64,000 bases of DNA from Olivibacter oleidegradans. GTDB lineage: Bacteria; Bacteroidota; Bacteroidia; Sphingobacteriales; Sphingobacteriaceae. Below the pieces are notes generated by a model. The model saw only the letters and a program-made list of their open reading frames with translations, was not told the DNA's origin and made no database searches. Both the position numbers and the translations under genes were made by a program. The DNA lies in contig NZ_JBHLWO010000002.1 in the NCBI RefSeq assembly GCF_042432805.1, positions 744,001-808,000 of the forward strand, in the 5' to 3' direction. This document shows positions 52,316 to 61,118 of the stretch, piece after piece; positions within the stretch are counted from its first letter, which is position 1, and each line of letters opens with the position of its first letter.

Positions 52316-55300
52316 TTATAATGTGACTTGTAGCCCAAAAGAAATTGTCCGACGATAGGGATATACCCGGCCGAATGAAGTTTGATCGGTTTGCTCGTCG
52401 GTATAATCAACTTCGGGATCGATAGGCATTCCTACATTAGAAAACTCAAATAAATTTTCGCCGCTAAAGTAAATTCTTACATTTTGCAGCTTGATTTTTT
52501 GTACTAAGCTTTTGGGTAAAGTATACCCGAAGGTTATATTCTTCATTCTAAGATAAGAAAGGTCTAGCAGGTATTTGGTTTGTGTGCGGAAATTGAATGA
52601 ATTATTGCTTTGTTGTGTGTTCACAATCCGAGGATAGAAGGCGTCCGTGTTTTCAGGGGTCCAGTAATCAGTTTGGTGAGCATAGAAGGCTTCTATGCGA
52701 TAGCCTGGTATGAATAATGGACCCGAAGCCCAGAAATCACGTTTGCCAACTCCCTGAAAGAAAGCATCAAAATCGAAACCTTTCCAGTTAGCACCAATGC
52801 GAAACCCATATTGGTACCTGGGAGTGGTATTACCGATTACTTTCAAATCACCATGATCGTCTAGCGTGGATGAGCCAAAGTCAATTTTGCCGTCACCATT
52901 TAAATCTCTATATTTTATATCGCCAGGCCCAAATTGGAACCAAGACGTGGCATTATCTTCGACACTATTTAAGGGACCTTGTGTAGGAATTCCTTCCTTT
53001 AATACCCATTTTCCGTTTTCGTCTTGACCGTTAAAGTCGCCTTCATTAAAATAACGATCGGTTTCTAAGCCCCAAATTTCGCCAATAGTTTTTCCTTGAT
53101 AGTTCGAGTTTATCCCATTTGTGGTGTTGGCAAATTTGGTAATTTTCTCCTGAAAATCGGATAAATTTCCGCTTAAATTTAATTGTAAACCATTGCTGAA
53201 CGTATGACTCCAGTCAATAGCCAGCTCCCAGCCAGTTGTTTGGAGTTCACCATAGTTCCGTCGAGGTGCGCCCGCTCCCAGTGTACTTGGAACCGTGATA
53301 CCAGCGCTTAACATGTCACTGGTTGTCCGCTTGTACCAATCGAAAGAGAATCCGAGACTATTATCAAAAAAGCGTGAATCGATACCAAAATCCATCGTAG
53401 TAACAGTTTCCCATGTGAGAGTTTGTGATACAAGGGATGGGGTGCCTACTGTTAACATATTTTGATCTCCCATCCACCATCCTGAAGTAGCAGGGGTCAT
53501 TAAAGGTAAGAAGGGGTAAAATGAACTGGGATCACTGCTTCTTACAACAGCTTGGTTGCCGATTGACCCATAAGATCCACGAAGTTTTAAGAACGTGAAA
53601 TAAGGCGCAAGTGGCTTGAAAAATTCCTCTTCTGAAAGTACGTATCCTGCCGATAAAGAGGGGAAAAAGCCGTATTGATCATTTAGCGGAAACCGGGAAG
53701 ATCCGTCGTATCTTCCATTTAATTCCAAAAGATATTTGTCTTTATAGGCATAGTTAATTCGACCAAACACACCTAAGGTTGACCAATGACGATTGACTCC
53801 ATTGGCAAATTGATCGCCCGTTGCGTATCCGAGTTCAGGTAAATTAGGATCCACTATTCCCATTCGTTTTGACAGTTGTTCCTGCTCTTTGAATGACTCC
53901 ACGTCACCACCGACTATAAATTTGAAATTGTGATCATTTATTTGCTTGTTGTAGGTTGCGAATAGCTTTCCAGTATTCATATTGTTCCAGTTAGCGTTGT
54001 ACTGGACATAATCGTAAGCGGGCGACTGGTAGTTTTCCAAATAGTTAAGCGTTCCGGACCAGAAATCTATTGCTGATGTACCACCACCGATATACTTTAG
54101 ATGTTGGTTAGTAGAGGAGTATGTGTAGTCGAAATCAATGGTAAAGCCTTCAAAAGGGTGTAATGTTAAGCCTGCTGAAATTCTCGCAAATTGTTCTTTG
54201 TCTTCATTCATTTGCCCCTGCTCTGTTTCCGTTAAAGCACTTCTAAATGGTTTACCTTCATAAGTTCCATAAGGATACGTAGCTGGCCATCTATACAAAT
54301 AATACCAAGGGCCATAGGTTGCGGAAGAAAAGCTGAAGGGGGTTTCGATATTTGTACTGGTGAATAATACCTTTCCTCTTGCGTCTACCCAATCATTGAT
54401 TTTTGAGTTTACCCCCACTGAAAAATTGTATCTGTCAAATTTATCTGGTTTAACTTTCAAAACCCCATCTTGGTTTTGGTAGCCTAAATTTAGGTTATAA
54501 CTAGTGTTTTCTCCGCCTCCCGTAAAGCCTATATTATGTCTTTGTTGAGGTGTCCAAGTTTTCATATATCGCTCATTAACATCCCACGGACGGTAAAAGA
54601 ATAGTTTATTGTCCCGAACTTCGAAGTCCCTTCCCATTACCATTTCGTCATCAAGACCTTTTCCATCCCCGTACGCGCTGACCCAATCCCTGATTTTCTG
54701 TATGCCCAATTCATCGTAGGACATACCAAGAACGGTAAATTGATTGATATTTGGGTTGTTTGCCTGTCGACGCATGGCCTGTAAGACCATTTCCGCTCCT
54801 TCCACAGCTCCCGCGATCTCGGGTGTTTGCGTAGGGGTTTGCCAACCGAAATTGTTGTTGTAAGTTATACGGTTCGGTGTGTTCTTTTTTCCCGATTTCG
54901 TGGTTATTAAAATTACACCCCATGCACCTCTAGCTCCATAAATAGAAGCGGAAGCAGCGTCTTTCAATACAGATATATTCTCAATATCTTCCGGATTGAC
55001 CATCTGTAAGTTTTGAACCTCCACATTGTCCACTAGAATCAATGGTTGGGCGCCTTCTCCGTTCAGCGATCCTGAAAGTCCCCGCAAGCGTATTTTCGGA
55101 TTTCTTCCGAGATCACCGCTCGCAGTTGTTACAGTTAAGCCTGGTGCCGCGCCCTGAAGAGCCCGACCGACATCCGAAACTGGACGTTGACCAATTGTTT
55201 TCTCAACGTCAATGGTTGATACAGCTCCCGTCAAGTTGGCACGTTTTTGGGTTCCGTATCCTACTACGACGACTTCATCCAAGGAGGTTTCGCCCGATTG

Positions 55301-55585
55301 GAAGACCACATCAATTAAGCTGCCATCACCAACCGCGATCTCTTGAGGGGTGAACCCGATATAAGAGAATATTAGGGTTTGCCCTTTTGAAACACTGATA
55401 GCATAGCGGCCATTTTCATCCGTTTTAGTCCCTTGGTTAGTCTCTTTAATAAGAACAGACACACCAGGAAGCGGTAGTTTGTCGACCTTCGACGTGACCT
55501 TTCCCGTGATGGTTTTTTCCTGTGCCAAGAGGAGGGCTGGCACAAAGAATAGCCCTACGAAAAATAAAAGTAGTTTTCGTTTCAT
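52316..55585 (-). CDS. SusC/RagA TonB-dependent transporter (pair 1)
   Basis: A 1089-aa outer-membrane importer. A signal peptide (MKRKLLLFFVGLFFVPALLL) is followed by a carboxypeptidase-regulatory-like domain (ITGKVTSKVDKLPLPGVSVL), the SusC signature LDEVVVVGYGTQKRANLTGA, the plug (VLKDAASASIYGARGAWGVI) and a 22-strand barrel ending in FGLQVTL. There is no N-terminal STN domain, so control by a FecI/FecR-type sigma cascade is not expected. It is the first gene of the namZ operon, and the shared element lies 176 bases upstream. Confidence 0.95.
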   Translation of the reverse strand: MKRKLLLFFVGLFFVPALLLAQEKTITGKVTSKVDKLPLPGVSVLIKETNQGTKTDENGRYAISVSKGQTLIFSYIGFTPQEIAVGDGSLIDVVFQSGETSLDEVVVVGYGTQKRANLTGAVSTIDVEKTIGQRPVSDVGRALQGAAPGLTVTTASGDLGRNPKIRLRGLSGSLNGEGAQPLILVDNVEVQNLQMVNPEDIENISVLKDAASASIYGARGAWGVILITTKSGKKNTPNRITYNNNFGWQTPTQTPEIAGAVEGAEMVLQAMRRQANNPNINQFTVLGMSYDELGIQKIRDWVSAYGDGKGLDDEMVMGRDFEVRDNKLFFYRPWDVNERYMKTWTPQQRHNIGFTGGGENTSYNLNLGYQNQDGVLKVKPDKFDRYNFSVGVNSKINDWVDARGKVLFTSTNIETPFSFSSATYGPWYYLYRWPATYPYGTYEGKPFRSALTETEQGQMNEDKEQFARISAGLTLHPFEGFTIDFDYTYSSTNQHLKYIGGGTSAIDFWSGTLNYLENYQSPAYDYVQYNANWNNMNTGKLFATYNKQINDHNFKFIVGGDVESFKEQEQLSKRMGIVDPNLPELGYATGDQFANGVNRHWSTLGVFGRINYAYKDKYLLELNGRYDGSSRFPLNDQYGFFPSLSAGYVLSEEEFFKPLAPYFTFLKLRGSYGSIGNQAVVRSSDPSSFYPFLPLMTPATSGWWMGDQNMLTVGTPSLVSQTLTWETVTTMDFGIDSRFFDNSLGFSFDWYKRTTSDMLSAGITVPSTLGAGAPRRNYGELQTTGWELAIDWSHTFSNGLQLNLSGNLSDFQEKITKFANTTNGINSNYQGKTIGEIWGLETDRYFNEGDFNGQDENGKWVLKEGIPTQGPLNSVEDNATSWFQFGPGDIKYRDLNGDGKIDFGSSTLDDHGDLKVIGNTTPRYQYGFRIGANWKGFDFDAFFQGVGKRDFWASGPLFIPGYRIEAFYAHQTDYWTPENTDAFYPRIVNTQQSNNSFNFRTQTKYLLDLSYLRMKNITFGYTLPKSLVQKIKLQNVRIYFSGENLFEFSNVGMPIDPEVDYTDEQTDQTSFGRVYPYRRTISFGLQVTL

Positions 55586-55760
55586 TTTGGTTGCTTTTAA
55601 TGGTCAATTATGTTGATTATTTGAGTTTTTTCAAGCTATACTGGTTTGGTTTACACATTATTTCAATCTTCCGATTCAGCTTAATTGGTTCTGCTAAGGA
55701 GTAATAAGTTCGTCCTCCCTTTTGGTTAACATTACAAGATTACAAAATAAAAATAACATA

Positions 55761-55805
55761 TGCAACATTATGCGTATTCTTTAATAGTTTTTACATAAAA
55801 GTGCA
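55761..55805 (-). promoter_or_regulatory. Shared 45-base element upstream of susC pair 1
   Basis: The plus strand reads TGCAACATTATGCGT, 18 variable bases, then ACATAAAAGTGCA. The copy at 60932-60976 has TGCAAATTTATGCGT, 18 bases, then ATATAAAAGCGCA, so both blocks and the exact spacing are kept. On the minus strand the first block reads ACGCATAATGTTGCA, which overlaps a -7-like TAnnTTTG. It is probably a promoter with an activator or repressor site. Confidence 0.6.
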
Positions 55806-55970
55806 TTTATATATGTGTTTTATGCAATAATGAGCTTTTTTTATTTTGTTTATGTGTCTTTTAGGTTATTGAAGTGTTAACATTTGCGGATTTGTGCATT
55901 ATTTTGGAATAGACAGAATAGAGAGGTTCCAAAAAGCTTTTCAATAATAGAAGACAGGAAGCATATCAAC

Positions 55971-55999
55971 AAAAAAGGGCATGCTATTGCATGCCCTTT
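55971..55999 (-). terminator. Terminator of susCD pair 2
   Basis: AAAGGGCATGC (55974-55984), loop TATT, GCATGCCCTTT (55989-55999); on the minus strand the stem runs into six T. It begins 18 bases after the susD stop. Confidence 0.82.
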
Positions 56000-56017
56000 A
56001 TCATTATTTGAAACAAC

Positions 56018-57652
56018 CTATGGTTGATCCCACCAAACCGGTTCGTTTAGATAAGTGGGGCTTTCCGCATTTGGATTTGCTTTTCTTACTTGCTCAATGT
56101 TAAAGTTGATCTCATAACTTGGCACGGCAAATCGTCGCGGCCAGTCAGTAGGACTAGGGTAGGCTTCTATAAACACATGGGAAGGTCTTTTGAAGCCTTT
56201 ATAGATACCAACTGTTTCGTTATAACTTCCTGATGCATCTGTACAATAATTCATTCGTCTCAAATCACACCATACCTCCGGAGAGTAAGACAAGGCAATA
56301 TATTTTTGAATCATAATGTGGCTCATGGTAAGGTCGCCGGCATTTTGGATAACTGATGAACTACTTAAAAATTGTTCAATAACTGTTGGCGTAATTCCCA
56401 TGATTGACATATGGGAACGAATACCTGCTTTGTAAGCCGTAAGGGCTTCCGCCGATTGGCCTAGCCGAAGTCGTACTTCGGCTTCAATGAAACGCATTTC
56501 AGCATTAGTCAAAAGAAGCCCTTTACCTCCTCGTTGGGTATACCATGAACCGGTTGACAGTATACGTTGTCCCGCCTGCGGCTTAGCAGGATCCATCCGA
56601 AGTTGAACGTATACTGAATCTTTGTTGGAAAACCTGTCACTTGATGCGGAGTAATTATAGCTCGAAGGACCGGCTTTTGGCAGATCAGATGACATGTCGA
56701 CGAATTGAGTACGTACTAATTGGCCTTCTCGATTTTCCATTCGAGGGATGAGCAGATCCATTCGCGGATCCTCCATGTTATTGTTGCCTGTAGGTGCTCC
56801 TGTATAGTTATTTGAAAGATAGTCATAGTAAAGCTTTGTTATGCGGCCGGTAGAACCAATATTTACATATTGTAAAGCTGCTTTGCTATTGTCTGCAACA
56901 CCCTCTTCGTCTACATACTGCATAATAGAACTCTGCTCATCCGACTGGGGAGCGGAGGCTAAAGCATCTAGAACTGCTTGCGGATTGTAGTCCGCTTTTT
57001 TTGTGAGGTGGTTTAAAAAGCGAGCTTTCAAGCCATAAGCTAAGCGAATCCAATTCTCCACTTTGCCGCCATTTAATATATCTCCTTCGGCTAAATCAGG
57101 AGCCGTAATTTCCTGCGATTTTTGAAGATCTGCTATCGCTTCGTCTAGCAGAGCGATTACTTTCCCTTGCACATAGGCACCATCATCAAACCTCGGGGTT
57201 AAATTGCCTGGTATGTCGAATTCATCATAGGGTAACATGCCGTAAAAATCGGCTAAGTATCCAAAGCCCCAAGCTTTCATGATTTTGGCGGCACCTATAT
57301 AATGATAAGCGCCTACTTTCTCTGATGCTTCAATGAGCGGTTGTATATTTACCGCTGTGTTTACGTACCACGATTGCCAAGGCCAATTAGCACTGGAGAC
57401 GTTCGAGTACCATCTCGTCAGATTCCAGTTATTGTTGTTTGCGTAGGTAACAGCCAGCTGCTGTGCTAAAAATGCAACCCGTGTACCGGCGCTCTCGTAA
57501 CCATCAGCGAATTGTGCAATGATGGGTGGTAACCGTTGTTCCGGAGCGGGTACGGTGGAATTAGGGCTACTTGGATTTTCATTTATATCCAACCATTTCT
57601 TACAGGAGGTAAAAACGATTGACAAAAGCAGAATATATACAGACTTTTTCAT
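56018..57652 (-). CDS. SusD-like outer-membrane lipoprotein (pair 2, SusD_2 type)
   Basis: A 544-aa lipoprotein (MKKSVYILLLSIVFTSCKKW, Cys17). The text LDINENPSSPNSTVPAPEQR, AKIMKAWGFGYLADFYGMLP and NAEMRFIEAEVRLRLGQSAE fits the second SusD subgroup (nutrient-binding, SusD_2). It lies 11 bases after its SusC. No enzyme gene follows, so the substrate cannot be guessed from an operon partner, but its promoter region shares the element found at murQ. Confidence 0.9.
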   Translation of the reverse strand: MKKSVYILLLSIVFTSCKKWLDINENPSSPNSTVPAPEQRLPPIIAQFADGYESAGTRVAFLAQQLAVTYANNNNWNLTRWYSNVSSANWPWQSWYVNTAVNIQPLIEASEKVGAYHYIGAAKIMKAWGFGYLADFYGMLPYDEFDIPGNLTPRFDDGAYVQGKVIALLDEAIADLQKSQEITAPDLAEGDILNGGKVENWIRLAYGLKARFLNHLTKKADYNPQAVLDALASAPQSDEQSSIMQYVDEEGVADNSKAALQYVNIGSTGRITKLYYDYLSNNYTGAPTGNNNMEDPRMDLLIPRMENREGQLVRTQFVDMSSDLPKAGPSSYNYSASSDRFSNKDSVYVQLRMDPAKPQAGQRILSTGSWYTQRGGKGLLLTNAEMRFIEAEVRLRLGQSAEALTAYKAGIRSHMSIMGITPTVIEQFLSSSSVIQNAGDLTMSHIMIQKYIALSYSPEVWCDLRRMNYCTDASGSYNETVGIYKGFKRPSHVFIEAYPSPTDWPRRFAVPSYEINFNIEQVRKANPNAESPTYLNEPVWWDQP

Positions 57653-57663
57653 TTTTTTTGATT

Positions 57664-60600
57664 TTAAAATCTTACGTTCAAACCGAGTGCAAATCCCGCG
57701 GTGGCAGGAACTCCGGCATAATCAATTCCTACCGAGCCCGAGCCTACCACTCCTGCGCCTGCAGCGCTTGTTTCCGGGTCCATACCTGAATAATTGGTAA
57801 ATAATAAGAGATTCGTTCCTGTAGCTGTAATTGTTGCACCTTTTATCCATGATGCTTTTTTCAAAAGGGTTGCAGGTAAAGAATATGCCAGCGCAATAGA
57901 GCGGAGACGAAGCCAGTTCACGTTTTCTATGAAAAAGGGTACGTTATTGGCATAAATGTCGCGGTAATATTTTTCGTTTGCAACAACTTCGCGCGTTACG
58001 GCTTCATATTGCCCGGTTTGCGGATTTAGCGATTGACCGGTAAAAGTGACCGTATTACCACGATTTTCGGTCAGTTTGCTCATGCCGTTTACTGTTAATA
58101 AGTACTCGGTAGCATTGTAAATGTCCCCACCTCTACGGAAATCAAATAGGAAAGAGAAGCTCCAGTTTCTGAAGGTAAAACTATTATTAAAACCTCCAAT
58201 AAAATCGGGTTCACGATTGCCGATATATGTAGTGGTAGAATTACTAGTTAGTGGATATCCTGTGTTCCAGTCGAGTAATAGGTTGCCGTTAGCGTCTGTT
58301 TGCCATTTAGAACCACTTATCCCCATGAAATCACCATTTCCGAAAGAAGCCGCTTTGCCGTTTCCTACCTGTACATCAGTTACATATAAAATAGGTAGCG
58401 AACCGGGTAGTTCTTTTACAACACCATTGTTGTGTGAGAAGTTAATGGTAGCATCCCATTTGAAGTTTTCTCGCTTTATTGGTGTAGCGTTTAACGTGAT
58501 TTCGATCCCCTTATTTTCTAAAATACCGGTATTCACTGAACTTAAGATATACCCGGTTGCATTACTCACACGCGGCGTTAAGATCTGATCAACACTTTTG
58601 TTTTTATAATACGTGAAGTCGAAGCCGAGTCGATCGCCCAGAAATCGTAAATCTGTCCCAAATTCGACCGACTTGGTTGTTTCTGGTTTTAACAAATCGT
58701 TTCCTCGAGACCAATAATTTCTATAACCACCTCCTATTGTTAATTCAGGTCCGAAGAGATACGTTGCGGTTTGATAAGCAGCAGCGTCTTTGCCCACTTG
58801 TGCATAAGAAGCACGTACTTTTCCAAAAGATAAAAAACGATTTTGTGGGAGTAGCTCTGTGAAAACAAAGCTTCCACTTATAGCAGGATAAAAGAATGAT
58901 CTGTTTTGTAAAGGAAGAGTTGATGACCAATCGTTCCTGCCTGTGAAGCCCAAATAAACCATATTCTTATAAGACAGCCTGAAATCACCATAAACACCAA
59001 CCAATCGCTTTCGATTGATACTTTGAGTATAATATTTGTTTTCGTTGGAAGCGTTATTGATATCCACGAAGCTTGGAATTTCGAATTGTTCCGCTCTCCT
59101 TGAATTGGAGGTAAGCTTGGTGTCTTCTGTAGTCGTTCCTAAAACCAAACTCGCGTCCCAATTCTCAAAAAACGTTCTATGAAAATTCAACATTAAATTT
59201 GAGTTGATGTAATTATAAGCCCGATCTGTTTCCGACAGCATCCCGTCTTGCCAAGCAAGTTTTACACTAGATCCGGGAGCAATAAGGCTTCTAAAGTTAG
59301 TAGTGTAATTGTCAATCCCCAATCGATAAGTTGCGTCGAACCAGTCAGTGATTTTAACCTGTGTATAGGCAGTGGCAATAAGACGGTTGTTACGGTCATT
59401 TTGTGGATTCTTATTGATAATCCAATATGGGTTGTCCGTGTTATCTTCAAGCTTCACGTCAGGAAGAAGCAATTTATTAGAGCCATCCGGATTTATCCAG
59501 TCTTTCATGTTGGCATTTAATGGCCATGATAGCACACTTTCCATATACCCACCACCACTGGATCCCCAAAGACCACTCCCCGTAAGCGTTTTCTGTGACT
59601 TACTTACGGCGTAAGAGGCGTTAATACCAAAAGTGAAAATGCCTAACTTTTGTTCGCCATTAAAACGTACGGTAGAACGCTTGAAGTTGGTAGTTGGAAC
59701 AACCCCTGATTGGTCTAAATTAGAAGCGGAAAGAAAGAAATTTCCTTTAGCGCTGCCTCCGGAAACATTAAAGCTGTTATCATACGCTCTAGCCGTTTCG
59801 AAGAAATTGCCAAGATTATCATAGATTGTTTCACCGGTTGTAAACTTATCGCCCCAAGACAAGGCCGTTTGGTCTGAAAATTCACCGCTATAATACGAAC
59901 CCTGTTTGTACAGTTTTTGCTGCTCGGGTAAACGATTAACCCAGTTCGTCATAAATCGTGAAGTGACGGAAGCGGTAGTAGAACCTTCTTGTCCTTTTTT
60001 TGTCGTGATGATGATGGCGCCTGCCGCAGCTCTTAATCCATACAGTGCCGCTGCGGCCGGACCTTTTAATACAGAGATAGATTCAATATCTTCCGGATTG
60101 ATGTCCATTGCCCGATTACTATTTGTAGTTGAGATATTTACAGATCCATCAAATGCACTATTGTCTCCCTGTCCTGTCGAATTGTCCATAGGCATTCCAT
60201 CAATAACAAATAATGGCTGATTATCCCGTTCTAGCGAAGTTCCGCCTCTTAATACAATGGATGAGGAAGCTCCGGGTGCTCCGCTTGAATTGGTGATGTT
60301 CACACCAGCAATTTTACCGTTGAGTGAGTTTATGATGTTGGGATCTTTATTTTTAAGCAACTCTTCGGATTTGATGTCTTGTGCGGCATAACCTAAACTT
60401 CGGACTTCACGTTTGATTCCCATAGCCGTCACAACCACTTCATTAAGATCAGAACTGGTTGATTGTAGCGATACACTGATTACATTGCTTGTGCCTACTG
60501 CTGTCTCCTGTGCTTGGAAACCGATATAAGTGAAATGCAAAATTTGACCCAAACTTGTTTCAATACTATATAATCCTTCACTATTCGTTTGAGTTCTCGT

Positions 60601-60747
60601 GCTCGTACCTTTTACGCTCACAGTAACCCCTGGAAGTGGTTGCCCTTGAGAGTCTGTTACCTTTCCGGTAATGGTTTTTTGTTGCGCCAGTAGGTGGGCA
60701 GAAACAAAAAACAATCCCAGCATAAAGAGGAGTAGTTTTCTTTTCAT
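57664..60747 (-). CDS. SusC/RagA TonB-dependent transporter (pair 2)
   Basis: A 1027-aa importer. I start at 60747 (MKRKLLLFMLGLFFVSAHLL), 63 bases inside the longest frame, because the signal peptide begins here and is almost the same as that of pair 1. Next come ITGKVTDSQGQPLPGVTVSV, the LNEVVVTAMGIKREVRSLGY segment, the plug with VLKGPAAAALYGLRAAAGAI and a barrel ending in Phe (LGLNVRF). There is no STN domain. The plug motif 'AALYGLRA' differs from 'ASIYGARG' of pair 1, so it is a different subgroup with different cargo. Confidence 0.94.
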   Translation of the reverse strand: MKRKLLLFMLGLFFVSAHLLAQQKTITGKVTDSQGQPLPGVTVSVKGTSTRTQTNSEGLYSIETSLGQILHFTYIGFQAQETAVGTSNVISVSLQSTSSDLNEVVVTAMGIKREVRSLGYAAQDIKSEELLKNKDPNIINSLNGKIAGVNITNSSGAPGASSSIVLRGGTSLERDNQPLFVIDGMPMDNSTGQGDNSAFDGSVNISTTNSNRAMDINPEDIESISVLKGPAAAALYGLRAAAGAIIITTKKGQEGSTTASVTSRFMTNWVNRLPEQQKLYKQGSYYSGEFSDQTALSWGDKFTTGETIYDNLGNFFETARAYDNSFNVSGGSAKGNFFLSASNLDQSGVVPTTNFKRSTVRFNGEQKLGIFTFGINASYAVSKSQKTLTGSGLWGSSGGGYMESVLSWPLNANMKDWINPDGSNKLLLPDVKLEDNTDNPYWIINKNPQNDRNNRLIATAYTQVKITDWFDATYRLGIDNYTTNFRSLIAPGSSVKLAWQDGMLSETDRAYNYINSNLMLNFHRTFFENWDASLVLGTTTEDTKLTSNSRRAEQFEIPSFVDINNASNENKYYTQSINRKRLVGVYGDFRLSYKNMVYLGFTGRNDWSSTLPLQNRSFFYPAISGSFVFTELLPQNRFLSFGKVRASYAQVGKDAAAYQTATYLFGPELTIGGGYRNYWSRGNDLLKPETTKSVEFGTDLRFLGDRLGFDFTYYKNKSVDQILTPRVSNATGYILSSVNTGILENKGIEITLNATPIKRENFKWDATINFSHNNGVVKELPGSLPILYVTDVQVGNGKAASFGNGDFMGISGSKWQTDANGNLLLDWNTGYPLTSNSTTTYIGNREPDFIGGFNNSFTFRNWSFSFLFDFRRGGDIYNATEYLLTVNGMSKLTENRGNTVTFTGQSLNPQTGQYEAVTREVVANEKYYRDIYANNVPFFIENVNWLRLRSIALAYSLPATLLKKASWIKGATITATGTNLLLFTNYSGMDPETSAAGAGVVGSGSVGIDYAGVPATAGFALGLNVRF

Positions 60748-60931
60748 GTTTTGATAATTAGTGGTCGATATATGGATTAATAATAATCTAGTTACCGGTA
60801 AATAGTGCACTTACGAAGCAAGTCCCAGCTTGCACGCTATATCTCTATTATTCCCTTACAGTTTATTGGTTTTATAAATGTTGCGGATGAAAGCCGTTTT
60901 CAGTACAAGAATATTGAGAATTTCTATGTAA

Positions 60932-60976
60932 TGCAAATTTATGCGTTATTTTTTTTATTACTTATATAAAAGCGCA
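60932..60976 (-). promoter_or_regulatory. Shared 45-base element upstream of susC pair 2
   Basis: TGCAAATTTATGCGT, 18 bases, ATATAAAAGCGCA on the plus strand. On the minus strand TAAATTTG within the first block is a perfect -7 box, so the element contains or abuts the promoter. It lies 185 bases before the start codon, close to the 176 of pair 1. Confidence 0.62.
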
Positions 60977-61082
60977 AAAAAAGAGCATGTATGATTCGGT
61001 TGTTTGCAAATAGCTACTACTTTATAAGTACTTTGTAAAGTAAAGCGGTATTTAGTGCGTTGGGATGTATGGAATAGGTGAC

Positions 61083-61114
61083 AAAAAATAAGGTGCCCAT
61101 TACCATGGGCACTT
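61083..61114 (-). terminator. Terminator of susCD pair 3
   Basis: GTGCCCAT, loop TACC, ATGGGCAC (61093-61112), followed on the minus strand by a T-rich run (CTTATTTTTT). It starts just after the susD stop at 61119. Confidence 0.78.
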
Positions 61115-61118
61115 TATT

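Larger units (their letters stand above)
55586..56017. other. Intergenic region between susCD pairs 1 and 2
   Basis: A 432-base gap with a long leader for susC pair 1 (about 170 bases), the shared regulatory element at 55761-55805 and the terminator of pair 2 at 55971-55999. No regulator gene or ORF is supported. Confidence 0.6.
60748..61118. other. Intergenic region between susCD pairs 2 and 3
   Basis: A 371-base gap containing the leader of susC pair 2, the shared element at 60932-60976 and the terminator of pair 3 at 61083-61114. No gene is supported. Confidence 0.6.

Noticed and set aside
58121..58588. 155-codon plus-strand ORF inside susC pair 2
   Set aside because: Antisense shadow of a clear SusC coding region; no independent signals.
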